A stretch of 15,697 bases of DNA. It comes from Pseudomonadota bacterium (GTDB lineage: Bacteria; Pseudomonadota; Gammaproteobacteria; Burkholderiales; Burkholderiaceae). A program made the translations under genes and the position numbers. Every line of letters begins with the position of its first letter. Positions within the stretch are counted from its first letter, which is position 1. The stretch spans positions 1 through 15,697 of the forward strand of contig JAKORH010000103.1 of the NCBI GenBank assembly GCA_029777935.1. The letters run 5' to 3'. The notes below the pieces were generated by a model. It saw nothing but the letters and a program-made list of their open reading frames with translations, had not been told where the DNA came from and ran no database searches. Below, piece after piece: positions 6,687-13,741 of this stretch.

Positions 6687-7631
6687 CGCGCTGCGGGCAT
6701 TGCCGCGGTCGCCGTGGTCGTTGCCGCGGCGGCAGCGCTGCCGTGGCTCGGCAATCCGGTGCTGGTGCAGTTCGGCATCGGCGCGCTGCTCGCCGCCACG
6801 CTGGCGCAAGGCTGGAACATCATCGGCGGCTTCGCCGGCTATCCATCGTTCGGCAATTCGGTCTTCTACGGCCTGGGCGCCTATGGCGTGGGCATCGCGA
6901 TGGTGCAGTTCGGCCTGCCGTTCTGGACCGGCCTGCTGCTCGGGCTGGCGCTGGCGCTGGTCTTTGCCGCCATCCTCGGCGTCGTCGTGCTGCGCCTGCG
7001 CGGCCACTACTTCGCGATCGCCACGCTCGGGCTGGCGCTGGTGATCAGCGCGATCGTGTCCAACCTCGGCGTCGCCGGGCGCAACATCGGGTTGGTGCTG
7101 CCGCTGCTCGACAGCGCCGTCCTGTTCTATGAACTCGCACTCGTCCTGCTCGTCGCCGCCACGCTCACCGTGTACGGGCTGGCGCGCAGCCGGTTCGGTC
7201 TCGGCCTGATCGCGATCCGCGAGAACGAGGAGGCTGCGGCGGTGATGGGCGTGAACACCACGCTGTACAAGGTGCTGGCGTTCATGCTGTCGGCCGCTTT
7301 CAGCGCGCTCGCCGGCGGCGTCTATGCCTACTACATCACGTACATCGATCCGGCCGGCGTGTTCGATCTCGCGCTGAACGTCAGGATGATCATCATGGCG
7401 GTGTTCGGCGGTGCCGGCAGCGTGCTCGGCCCGGTGGCCGGTGCGCTGGTGCTGTCAGCGGTGTCCGAGGTGCTCGCCACCGAGGTCACCAGCTTCGCCA
7501 GCATGTTCTTCGGCGTCGTGATCGTGATCGCGGTGGTGTTCATGCCGCGCGGCGTGGTGCAGGTGGCGCGCAGCTTCAGGCAGCAGGGGTGGCGCTGCTT
7601 CCTCGAGAACGTGCGCGCCTATCGCCTGTGA
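6654..7631 (+). CDS. livM: Branched-chain amino-acid ABC transporter permease LivM
   Basis: The second inner-membrane permease, BPD_transp_2 family, 325 residues. The GTG at 6654 has GAGGAG at 6643-6648 and is preferred to the GTG at 6615, which lies inside the inverted repeat. LivM landmarks are GIGALLAATLAQGWNIIGG, GYPSFGNSVFYGLGAYGVG, LRLRGHYFAIATLGLAL, and the coupling loop RSRFGLGLIAIRENEEAAAV followed by MGVNTTLYKVLAF. About eight to ten hydrophobic helices are visible. The first 10 residues (SAQREGSPVS after the initiator) are not family sequence. They are one unit of a 27-bp repeat seen again at 15583-15697, so the native N-terminus appears to have been replaced. The stop overlaps the livG start by 4 bp. 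Confidence 0.88.
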   Translation: MSAQREGSPVSRAAGIAAVAVVVAAAAALPWLGNPVLVQFGIGALLAATLAQGWNIIGGFAGYPSFGNSVFYGLGAYGVGIAMVQFGLPFWTGLLLGLALALVFAAILGVVVLRLRGHYFAIATLGLALVISAIVSNLGVAGRNIGLVLPLLDSAVLFYELALVLLVAATLTVYGLARSRFGLGLIAIRENEEAAAVMGVNTTLYKVLAFMLSAAFSALAGGVYAYYITYIDPAGVFDLALNVRMIIMAVFGGAGSVLGPVAGALVLSAVSEVLATEVTSFASMFFGVVIVIAVVFMPRGVVQVARSFRQQGWRCFLENVRAYRL

Positions 7632-8365
7632 CCGCCGCAATTCTCGAGGGACGGGGGCTCACCAAGCGCTTTCGCGGCCTGGTCGCGGTGCGCGACGTCG
7701 ACTTCGACGTGAAGCGCGGCGAGATCGTCGGGCTGATCGGGCCGAACGGTGCCGGCAAGACGACGCTGATCGGCATGGTCAGCGGCACGCTCGCGCCGAG
7801 TTCCGGTGAACTCGTGTTCGCCGGCACGCCGCTCGCTGGCGTTCCCGCGTACCGCCGCGCGCACATGGGCATCGGCCGCACTTTCCAGATCATGCAGCCG
7901 TTTCCCGGCCTGACCGTGCTCGACAACGTGGCGGTCGGCGCGCTGTTCGGCGCGCACGGCGGCGAGAAGCGCCTGGGGCGCGCGCGCGGGCAGGCGCGCG
8001 CCAGCCTCGAGTTCGTCGGCCTCGGCGAGCGCGCCGGCGACCGCGCCGATGCGCTCAGCGGCCCCGAGCGCAAGCGGCTGGAACTGGCGAAGGCGCTGGC
8101 GATGCAGCCCGCGCTGCTGCTGCTCGACGAGGTGATGGCCGGACTGAACGCGGTCGAGATCGAGGAGGTGATCGCCCTGATCCGCAAGGTGCGCGACCGC
8201 GGGGTCAGCATCCTCGTGATCGAGCACGTGATGAAGGCGATCACCAGCCTGTCGGACCGCGTGTTCGTTCTGCATCACGGCGAGAAGATCGCCGAGGGCG
8301 CCACGACCGAGGTGCTGAACGATCCGCGCGTGGTCGAGGCGTATCTTGGGCGGAGGCGGGTGTGA
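7628..8365 (+). CDS. livG: Branched-chain amino-acid ABC transporter ATPase LivG
   Basis: Cytoplasmic ATPase of the importer, 245 residues. The GTG start at 7628 overlaps the livM TGA (GTGA), so translation is probably coupled. Motifs in order are Walker A GPNGAGKTT (38-46), Q-loop Gln87 in RTFQIMQPF, signature LSGPERKRLELAKAL (143-157), Walker B LLLLDEV (163-169) followed by MAGLN, and switch His200 in ILVIEHVM. The signature departs from LSGGQ, but LivG proteins commonly carry such RKRLE variants, so activity is expected. The C-terminal extension (about 205-245: EKIAEGATTEVLNDPRVVEAYLG) is typical. Confidence 0.93.
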   Translation: MTAAILEGRGLTKRFRGLVAVRDVDFDVKRGEIVGLIGPNGAGKTTLIGMVSGTLAPSSGELVFAGTPLAGVPAYRRAHMGIGRTFQIMQPFPGLTVLDNVAVGALFGAHGGEKRLGRARGQARASLEFVGLGERAGDRADALSGPERKRLELAKALAMQPALLLLDEVMAGLNAVEIEEVIALIRKVRDRGVSILVIEHVMKAITSLSDRVFVLHHGEKIAEGATTEVLNDPRVVEAYLGRRRV

Positions 8366-9075
8366 CCAGCCCCCTGCTCGAAGTCGCGGGCCTCGCCGCC
8401 GGCTATGGCGAGATGCCGGTGCTGCAAGGTGTCGACCTGGCGATCGCCGCGCGCGAGATCGTGGCGCTGGTCGGCGCTAACGGCGCCGGCAAGACCACGC
8501 TGCTGCGCGCGATCTCGCGGCTGATTCCCGCGCGCGGCGAGCTGCGCTTCGACGGCGCCTCGCTCACGGGCGCCAGGGTCGAGGAGGTGTTCCGCCGCGG
8601 GCTGGTGCAGGTGCCGGAGGGGCGGCAACTGTTCGACCACATGAGCGTCGAGGAGAACCTGCGGATGGGCGCGTACCGGCGCGCGGACCGCGCGGCGATC
8701 CGCGCCGACCTCGAGCGCGTCTACGCGCTGCTGCCGAAGCTCGGCGAGCGCCGCCGCCAGCTCGCCGGCAGCATGTCGGGCGGCGAGCAGCAGATGTGCG
8801 CGATCGCGCGCGCGCTGATGGCCGCACCCAGGCTGATGATGGTCGACGAGATGAGCCTCGGCCTGGCGCCGGTGGTCGTCGACGAGCTGCTCGACCTGCT
8901 GGCGCAGTTGCGCGCGCAGGGAATGACGGTGCTGCTGGTCGAACAGGACGTGCACGCCGCGCTCGCGATCGCCGATCGCGGCTACGTGCTGGAGACGGGG
9001 CGCGTCGTGCGCGCGGGCACCGCCGCCGAACTGCGCGACGATCCCGAGGTGCAGCGCGCGTATCTGGGGCTGTGA
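8362..9075 (+). CDS. livF: Branched-chain amino-acid ABC transporter ATPase LivF
   Basis: The second ATPase of the importer, 237 residues, pairing with LivG. The GTG at 8362 overlaps the livG stop by 4 bp (GTGA). Motifs are Walker A GANGAGKTT (38-46), the LivF hallmark VPEGRQLFDHMSVEENLRMG (84-103), signature MSGGEQQMCAIARAL (138-152), Walker B LMMVDEMSLGLAP (158-170), and LLVEQDVHAAL with Gln195 in place of the switch histidine, which is normal for LivF. It closes the operon. The stop lies 44 bp from the converging dehydrogenase stop, and no clear terminator hairpin is seen in that gap. Confidence 0.94.
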   Translation: MTSPLLEVAGLAAGYGEMPVLQGVDLAIAAREIVALVGANGAGKTTLLRAISRLIPARGELRFDGASLTGARVEEVFRRGLVQVPEGRQLFDHMSVEENLRMGAYRRADRAAIRADLERVYALLPKLGERRRQLAGSMSGGEQQMCAIARALMAAPRLMMVDEMSLGLAPVVVDELLDLLAQLRAQGMTVLLVEQDVHAALAIADRGYVLETGRVVRAGTAAELRDDPEVQRAYLGL

Positions 9076-9119
9076 CCGGAGCCGACGCGGCGCGCTGTGC
9101 ACGACGCGGCGACCATGGG

Positions 9120-9902
9120 TCACTGCATGAACCAGCCGTGACTCACCACGAGCGACTGTCCGGTCAGCGCGTTGGTCGGGAACGCGGCGAAGAGGAGCGC
9201 CACCTGCGCCACGTCGTCGACGGTCGTGAACTCGCCGTCGACGGTTTCCTTCAGCATCACCTTCTTCACCACGTCCTGCTCGGAGATGCCGAGCTCCCTG
9301 GCCTGCTCGGGGATCTGCTTGTCCACCAGCGGCGTGCGCACGAATCCGGGGCAGATCAGGTTGGCGCGGATGCCGTGCGCCGCGCCTTCCTTGGCGATCA
9401 CCTTGGTCAGTCCCTCGAGTCCGTGCTTGGCGGTGACGTAGGGCGCCTTCAGCACCGACGCTTCCTTCGAGTGCACCGAGCCCATGAAGATCATCGATCC
9501 GCCGCGCTTCGCCGCGATCATCCGGCGCATCGCCGCGCGCGCGGTCAGGAACGCGCCGTCCAGATGCACCGCCAGCAGCTTCTTCCAGTCGGCGAAGCGG
9601 AATTCCACCAGCGGCGCCACGATCTGGATGCCGGCGTTGCTGACCAGCACGTCGAGGCCGCCGAGTTCGGCCACCGTGCGTGCAATGGCGGCGTCGACCG
9701 CGGCTTCGTCGGTCACGTCCACGCCCACCGCGAGCGCACGCGCCTTGCGGCCGCGCAGCTCGGCGGCGACGACTTCGGCGCCCTGCGGATTCAGGTCGGC
9801 CACCGCGACCGCCGCGCCAGCGTCCGCATACACCTGCGCGATGCGCTTGCCGATGCCGCTCGCGGCGCCGGTCACGAAAGCCACCTTGTTGTCGAGTCGC
9901 AT
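9120..9902 (-). CDS. D-3-hydroxybutyrate dehydrogenase (SDR family)
   Basis: A classical short-chain dehydrogenase of 260 residues that interconverts (R)-3-hydroxybutyrate and acetoacetate with NAD(H) in the cytoplasm. The coenzyme site is TGAASGIG (11-18), with Asp36 in VADL favouring NAD. NAG is at 89-91, and the catalytic set is Ser142, Tyr155 and Lys159 (YVTAK). The C-terminal [11 protein letters not shown] is the hallmark of bacterial 3-hydroxybutyrate dehydrogenases and separates it from generic SDRs. The ATG at 9902 has AAGGGAGA at 9915-9908. It is the last gene of a patatin / acetoacetate decarboxylase / dehydrogenase group, 31 bp after the decarboxylase stop, and shares acetoacetate as a metabolite with its neighbour. 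It is equivalent to bdhA/hbdH. Confidence 0.92.
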   Translation of the reverse strand: MRLDNKVAFVTGAASGIGKRIAQVYADAGAAVAVADLNPQGAEVVAAELRGRKARALAVGVDVTDEAAVDAAIARTVAELGGLDVLVSNAGIQIVAPLVEFRFADWKKLLAVHLDGAFLTARAAMRRMIAAKRGGSMIFMGSVHSKEASVLKAPYVTAKHGLEGLTKVIAKEGAAHGIRANLICPGFVRTPLVDKQIPEQARELGISEQDVVKKVMLKETVDGEFTTVDDVAQVALLFAAFPTNALTGQSLVVSHGWFMQ

Positions 9903-9933
9903 CCTGGTCTCCCTTCTTCAGAGTCTCAGATCT

Positions 9934-10674
9934 TCAGCGTTTCAGGTAGTCGTGCACCACGCGCCCGAGGCCGAGCGTCAGGTCGGTGTTCAGGTGCAGC
10001 CCGCCGGTGACTTCGACGACGGGCAGATCCGCCACCGGCGCCAGCGCGTGCTCGAAGAGCTGCAGCGCGGCCGGGCCTTCCCACGCGCCTTTCAGCGTCA
10101 CGTCCTCGAGCCGGTATTCGACCAGCTCGCACACGCGCGGGCTGCAGTCCACGTCGGGCATGATCTTCAGCAGGTAGTTGGGCTGTGCCAGCGAGCGCAG
10201 CACCGCGTCGCGATCCGCCGTGCGGTGCTTGTAGCCCATGGTGCCGGTGGCCACGCGCACGCGGCCGTAGTCGAGCGTTCCGACCAGCGTGTCCTTGTCG
10301 ACGAACAGGCGCGGGCGGCCCAGCTTCTTCGGAAAGCCCCAGATCTCGCGCCCGCCCGCGATCGGCGCGTCGTCGTCGAGAAACATGCTGTGCACGTACA
10401 CGCCGGTGGCGCCGCGCAGCGTCACCGGTATCACTTGTCCCGACTCGGTGTAGGCGCCGAAGCCGGTCGAGTCCGGCATGCGGATGAACTCGAAGCGGAC
10501 CATGTCGCCGACCGGCCGCAGCGGCTCGGGCACGATGGCGGCGAGCGCCTTCGGGTCGGTGCGATAGCTGACCACGAGAAACTCGCGGTCGACGAAGCGA
10601 TACGGGCCGCGTGGATACGAAGGGCTGGCGAGCGGCATCGCCCAGGCATTGCGCCGCACGTTTTCTTCGGTCAT
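9934..10674 (-). CDS. adc: Acetoacetate decarboxylase
   Basis: 246 residues, the usual family length. It decarboxylates acetoacetate to acetone and CO2 through a Schiff base. Lys116 in [12 protein letters not shown] is the expected nucleophile, with Lys117 beside it lowering its pKa. Arg30, Glu62 and Glu77 fall exactly one residue after the active-site positions of the clostridial enzyme (Arg29, Glu61, Glu76, Lys115, Lys116). The ATG at 10674 has a near-perfect AAGGAGGA at 10688-10681 inside the end of the patatin gene, and its ATGA overlaps the patatin stop, so the two are translationally coupled. With 3-hydroxybutyrate dehydrogenase downstream, the pair would run 3-hydroxybutyrate to acetoacetate to acetone. 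Adc-family relatives acting on other keto acids exist, but the conserved residues favour true Adc. Confidence 0.9.
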   Translation of the reverse strand: MTEENVRRNAWAMPLASPSYPRGPYRFVDREFLVVSYRTDPKALAAIVPEPLRPVGDMVRFEFIRMPDSTGFGAYTESGQVIPVTLRGATGVYVHSMFLDDDAPIAGGREIWGFPKKLGRPRLFVDKDTLVGTLDYGRVRVATGTMGYKHRTADRDAVLRSLAQPNYLLKIMPDVDCSPRVCELVEYRLEDVTLKGAWEGPAALQLFEHALAPVADLPVVEVTGGLHLNTDLTLGLGRVVHDYLKR

Positions 10675-11807
10675 CGAACATCCTCCTTCACGGGCGCGGC
10701 CACATCGAGCACGCGGAACGCGCGGCCGCGCTCGGACGGCAGCTCCGCCAGCGCGCGCAGCGAGCGCGCCATGTCGCGGCGGCCGAGCTGCCAGTGCGTG
10801 ACCATCGAGGCGCGCGAGAATTCGTGGTCCTTGTTCTGCGTGTCGGTGCCGCGGTCGCGCAGGATCAGGTGCACCAGCGTGATCGACGGTTCGTGCGCGC
10901 CCGCGAGCAGCCGCTGCACGTCGGGCTGCGCGCGGCGCTCGGCCGGCAGCAGCGCCGCCAGCGCGCGCAGCCGCCGCTGCATCTCGTGCCGCTCGCGCAG
11001 CATGTCGGTCACCAGGCGCGTGCGGCTCGAGTAGCGGATGTCCATCTCGCGCGCCTCCACCCCGGCGAGCGTGCGCGGGCGATGCCCGCGCGCGCTGAAC
11101 AGATCCACCTGGAAGATCGTGGCAGCAGCGGCTTCGAGCTGCTCCACCACGTGCCGCAGCGGCGTGTTCGACACCAGGCCGCCGTCCCAGTACGCGTGGC
11201 CGTCGATCTCGACCGCCGGAAATCCGGGCGGCAGCGCACCGCTTGCCATCACGTGCTGCGGCTCGATGCGTTGCCGGCGGCTGTCGAAGTAGACGAAGTT
11301 GCCCGTATCCACGTCGACCGCGCCGATCGACAGCCGCGTCGGCCCGCTGTTCAGGAGGTCGAAGTCGACCAGTTCGCGCAGCGTGCCGGCGAGCGGCGCG
11401 GTGTCGTAGTAGCTCGGGTTTGGCATCTCGCCCGGCCACACGGCCGCGCCGGCGCGCGGCACGAAGAATCCCGGAATGCCGAACATCGTTGCCCATGCCG
11501 CCGACCACTCCCCGGCCCACAGGCGGATCGCACCGGCGGCGAAAGGCATGACCGGCGATGGGATCGCGCTCGCCAGCCGATCCCAGAAGCTGCGCAGGCA
11601 TTCGAGCCGCCGCTCGGGCGGATTGCCGGCGATGATCGCCGCGTTGACCGCGCCGATCGAGATGCCGGCCACCCAGTCCGGTTGCCGGTCGAACTCCGCC
11701 ATCGCCTCGAAGGCGCCGCCCTGATACGCGCCGAGTGCGCCGCCGCCCTGCAGGACGAGCGCGGTGATTCCGCTGTTGTGCGTGGACGCGCCGTGCGGGC
11801 GGTTCAT
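10671..11807 (-). CDS. Patatin-like phospholipase, possible polyhydroxybutyrate-turnover esterase
   Basis: A serine hydrolase of 378 residues with the patatin Ser-Asp dyad. The oxyanion loop is [11 protein letters not shown] (21-31), the nucleophile elbow GISIG (48-52, Ser50), and the catalytic Asp is in YWDGG (Asp208). The C-terminal 120 residues, including [20 protein letters not shown], look like the DUF3734 extension found on bacterial patatins. No signal peptide or membrane helix is seen, so it is probably cytoplasmic. The ATG at 11807 lies 13 codons before the first conserved strand and has only a weak ribosome site. It is first in the group with adc and the dehydrogenase. A role in hydrolysing storage polyester or acyl lipids is inferred from that context; substrates of this family vary widely. 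Confidence 0.85.
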   Translation of the reverse strand: MNRPHGASTHNSGITALVLQGGGALGAYQGGAFEAMAEFDRQPDWVAGISIGAVNAAIIAGNPPERRLECLRSFWDRLASAIPSPVMPFAAGAIRLWAGEWSAAWATMFGIPGFFVPRAGAAVWPGEMPNPSYYDTAPLAGTLRELVDFDLLNSGPTRLSIGAVDVDTGNFVYFDSRRQRIEPQHVMASGALPPGFPAVEIDGHAYWDGGLVSNTPLRHVVEQLEAAAATIFQVDLFSARGHRPRTLAGVEAREMDIRYSSRTRLVTDMLRERHEMQRRLRALAALLPAERRAQPDVQRLLAGAHEPSITLVHLILRDRGTDTQNKDHEFSRASMVTHWQLGRRDMARSLRALAELPSERGRAFRVLDVAAPVKEDVR

Positions 11808-11906
11808 CTGCGATCCGTGGAGGGTTGCGTCGACGCGCGTCGGCGCCGACAGCGTCAGTATTTCGATTGCCCGCGCGCGTGCACAGGGCCGCGAGTCACC
11901 GCGCGG

Positions 11907-12455
11907 TCATCGATCGCGCGTGACGTTCGTCATGCGCTCGGTGCCGAGCAGGCGGTCCCACAGGTCGCAACTGACCGCGAAATTGCAGCGCTCGTCCTGA
12001 TGGTGGCGCGCATGCCGCAGCTTGGCGCGATGCAGCCACGATCCGGGCCGTACGCGCAGATGGTGGACGGCCGCGTGCACGGCCGTGTAGACGAGATAGC
12101 CCGCCATCAGACCGGCCGCCAGCGCGGCCGCGAAGAATGCCGGCTCCCAGTGCGCGAGCCCGCGCCACGCCATCAGGAACAGCGCCGCGCTGAACCAAGC
12201 CGGCGTGCCGATCAGCTCGGCCGGGTGCGCATGATGCAGTTCGTGCAGACCGCGCAACGGCTCGATTCGGTGCAGGACCCAGCGATGCAGCACGTACTCG
12301 AGCACGCTCCATGCGGCCAGCCCGAGCGCGATCGCGCCGAGCGCGATGCCCGCGACCGCCAGCGACGCGTGCCACAGCGCGCGCACCGCCGTCATGGCGA
12401 TCAGCGGCGGATACACCGCGAAGTCGGCGTAGTAGTTCCACTTGGAAAGGCGCAC
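11907..12455 (-). CDS. Fatty acid hydroxylase / sterol desaturase family membrane protein
   Basis: A di-iron membrane oxygenase of 182 residues from the GTG at 12455 (MRLSKWNYYADF). This start is chosen because the open frame further upstream reads through dispersed repeat sequence; AGGA lies about 13 bases before it. Histidine clusters are H57RWVLH62, H71ELHH75, H127AAVHH132 and H148ARHH152, the eight-plus histidine pattern that binds the iron pair. Hydrophobic segments surround them (about 18-55 and 85-125). The family hydroxylates or desaturates fatty acids, sterols or carotenoids with O2; the compact size resembles bacterial carotenoid- and fatty-acid-hydroxylase members. The substrate is unknown. 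It is separated from the patatin gene by about 100 bp on the same strand and may be cotranscribed. Confidence 0.82.
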   Translation of the reverse strand: MRLSKWNYYADFAVYPPLIAMTAVRALWHASLAVAGIALGAIALGLAAWSVLEYVLHRWVLHRIEPLRGLHELHHAHPAELIGTPAWFSAALFLMAWRGLAHWEPAFFAAALAAGLMAGYLVYTAVHAAVHHLRVRPGSWLHRAKLRHARHHQDERCNFAVSCDLWDRLLGTERMTNVTRDR

Positions 12456-12499
12456 TGCTGTCTCTGCTTCCTGATCAATGACCGAGACGCGATCCGTCC

Positions 12500-12658
12500 T
12501 GATTGGCGATGAAGTCGCTGGATTCCCGCTGGAGCCTGCCCCCGAGTGCTTGAATCGGGGGCGGGAATGACACATCGACACATCGAGTGCGGTGTCGTCC
12601 CCGCGAAAGCGGGGATCCAGTGTCGTTCGCGATAAAGACACTGATTCGTCGCCAATCA
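12500..12658. repeat. MITE-like block of dispersed repeats with 14-bp terminal inverted repeats
   Basis: TGATTGGCGATGAA (12500-12513) and TTCGTCGCCAATCA (12645-12658) are inverted copies (13 of 14). Inside are two nested inverted segments of the widespread 'CATTCCCGCGAAAGCGGGAATCC' type: 12519-12571, carrying CCCCCGAGTGCTTGAATCGG, and 12591-12620, TCCCCGCGAAAGCGGGGAT. Such repeats give the familiar nonsense peptides RFRGDD and PAKAGIQ. No coding capacity and no convincing target duplication are seen. It separates the hydroxylase gene from the response regulator. Confidence 0.65.
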
Positions 12659-12678
12659 ACTGATCCCTTGTCGTTGCT

Positions 12679-12696
12679 CGCTGCGCGCCCGCAGCG
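12679..12696 (-). terminator. Possible hairpin after the response regulator
   Basis: CGCTGCG (12679-12685) and CGCAGCG (12690-12696) form a 7-bp GC stem with a 4-base loop, 24 bp beyond the stop of the response regulator in its direction of transcription. No T-run follows, so at most it is a weak or factor-assisted terminator. Confidence 0.25.
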
Positions 12697-12719
12697 CAAT
12701 CCGCGATCCGCAATCTGCT

Positions 12720-13433
12720 TCATCCCCGGCGCACGGCGCGCACTGCCAGTTCCGTGCGGCTGCGCGCGTGCAGCTTGTCCATGATGCGGCTGACGTAGTT
12801 CTTCACCGTGCCCTCCGCGAGGAACACCGCGCTTCCGATCTGCTTGTTGCTCTTGCCCTGCGCGATGAGTTCGAGGATGCGCTGCTCCTTCTCCGTCAGC
12901 GGCTCCTGCAGCCACTCGCCCCCGCGTGCGCCGCCGTCGGCGCGCTCGGGCGCCGGGGCCGGCGGCGCCTCCCGTGGCGGCGAGGCGGAATTACCGGCGA
13001 AGAGGCGGAACTGCTCCATGACCTTGCGCGCGATCGACGGCGACAGGTGCGACTCGCCGCGCCGCACGGCGCGCACGGTTTCCAGCACGTCGTCTTCGGA
13101 GGCGTCCTTCAGCAGGTACGCGTGCGCGCCCGCGCGGATCGCCTCGAACACCAGTTCGTCGTCGTCGTAGGTCGTCAGCACGACCACGCGCGTCTCCGGC
13201 AGCTTCGCCGCGATCTCGCGCGTGGCGACCACGCCGCTGACACGCGGCATCTGCAGGTCCATCACCACGACGTCGGGGCGCAGCCGCAGCGCCTGCTCGA
13301 TCGCTTCGGCGCCGTCTGCCGCCTGCCCGACGACTTCGATGCCGGGCTCGGCCGCGAGCATCAGCGCCAGCCCGCGGCGGATCAGCGCCTGGTCGTCGGC
13401 GACCAGCAGCCGCAGCGCCGGCTGCGAATTCAT
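12720..13433 (-). CDS. NarL/FixJ-family response regulator
   Basis: A 237-residue two-component regulator. The receiver domain (7-125) shows the acidic pair Asp13-Asp14, the phospho-acceptor Asp59 in DVVVMDLQMP, Thr86/Thr87 in VVVLTTYDDD, and Lys109 in YLLKDAS. An Ala/Pro/Gly-rich linker (about 145-175) leads to a LuxR-type helix-turn-helix (about 175-237), LTEKEQRILELIAQGKSNKQ then FLAEGTVKNYVSRIMDKL. The ATG at 13433 overlaps the stop of the small upstream ORF (ATGA). Its partner is the divergent HisKA_3 kinase at 13742, the kinase class that normally pairs with NarL-type regulators. Target genes are not evident from the window. Confidence 0.92.
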   Translation of the reverse strand: MNSQPALRLLVADDQALIRRGLALMLAAEPGIEVVGQAADGAEAIEQALRLRPDVVVMDLQMPRVSGVVATREIAAKLPETRVVVLTTYDDDELVFEAIRAGAHAYLLKDASEDDVLETVRAVRRGESHLSPSIARKVMEQFRLFAGNSASPPREAPPAPAPERADGGARGGEWLQEPLTEKEQRILELIAQGKSNKQIGSAVFLAEGTVKNYVSRIMDKLHARSRTELAVRAVRRG

Positions 13434-13612
13434 TTCGCGCCCGCCCGCGGCGGCGGTTCGCCCTGCGTGCCGAGGCGCGCGTGCAGCTCGCCGACCAGTG
13501 CCGACGGCAGCCGCGCCGTGAAGAAGCGCAGCACGGCCGTCACCGCGAGCGCCGCCTGTTCGGAAGACAGGCTGGCGCCGCGCGCCACGGCCTGGATCAG
13601 TTCGTCGAGCAT
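13430..13612 (-). CDS. Small helical protein coupled to the response regulator, 60 aa
   Basis: From the ATG at 13612 this reads MLDELIQAVARGASLSSEQA, then ALAVTAVLRFFTARLPSALV, then a helix and a Pro-rich tail. The two-helix pattern with 'A..AV.AVLRFF..RLP..LV..L' resembles small DUF2267/DUF937-like proteins. It ends in a 4-bp ATGA overlap with the response regulator, which suggests translational coupling and is the main reason to believe it. An ATG at 13672 would give 80 residues. Neither start has a good ribosome site. The function is unknown; a role in tuning the two-component system is possible but unproven. Confidence 0.6.
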   Translation of the reverse strand: MLDELIQAVARGASLSSEQAALAVTAVLRFFTARLPSALVGELHARLGTQGEPPPRAGAK

Positions 13613-13741
13613 CGCGCGGAATCGGTGCGGCACGGGTTGCGCAACAATAGGAACCTGTAGTTTCCAAGCCATGCAGCGAGTTCGGACGACAGCCAGCATA
13701 GGCGTGCGCGCCGGGCTCGGGAAAGTGACGAGCGCCACTTC
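13613..13741. promoter_or_regulatory. Divergent promoter region of the two-component system
   Basis: This 129-bp gap between the minus-strand small ORF/regulator pair and the plus-strand kinase must carry both promoters. It holds the 10-bp palindrome GTTGCGCAAC (13636-13645) and, five bases further, the imperfect palindrome GGAACCTGTAGTTTCC (13650-13665). The stretch 13640-13670 is AT-richer than its surroundings. Either palindrome could be an autoregulatory site for the NarL-type regulator; no known consensus was matched. Confidence 0.4.

Noticed and set aside
5424..7007. Minus-strand frame across livH and livM containing NHRGTEAQR and SVPLCLCG
   Set aside because: The odd peptides come from the inverted repeat at 6537-6619. 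The rest is shadow of the permease genes.
8054..8101. LSGPE in place of LSGGQ in LivG, as a sign of a dead ATPase
   Set aside because: LivG-type ATPases often have altered signatures followed by RKRLE, and all other catalytic motifs are intact.
9076..9119. Bidirectional terminator between the converging livF and dehydrogenase genes
   Set aside because: The 44-bp gap is GC-rich but shows no stable stem followed by a T-run on either strand.
12456..12713. N-terminal extension of the hydroxylase to a start at 12713
   Set aside because: The extension reads through dispersed repeats (giving the RFRGDD peptide) and adds no family similarity. The GTG at 12455 is preferred.
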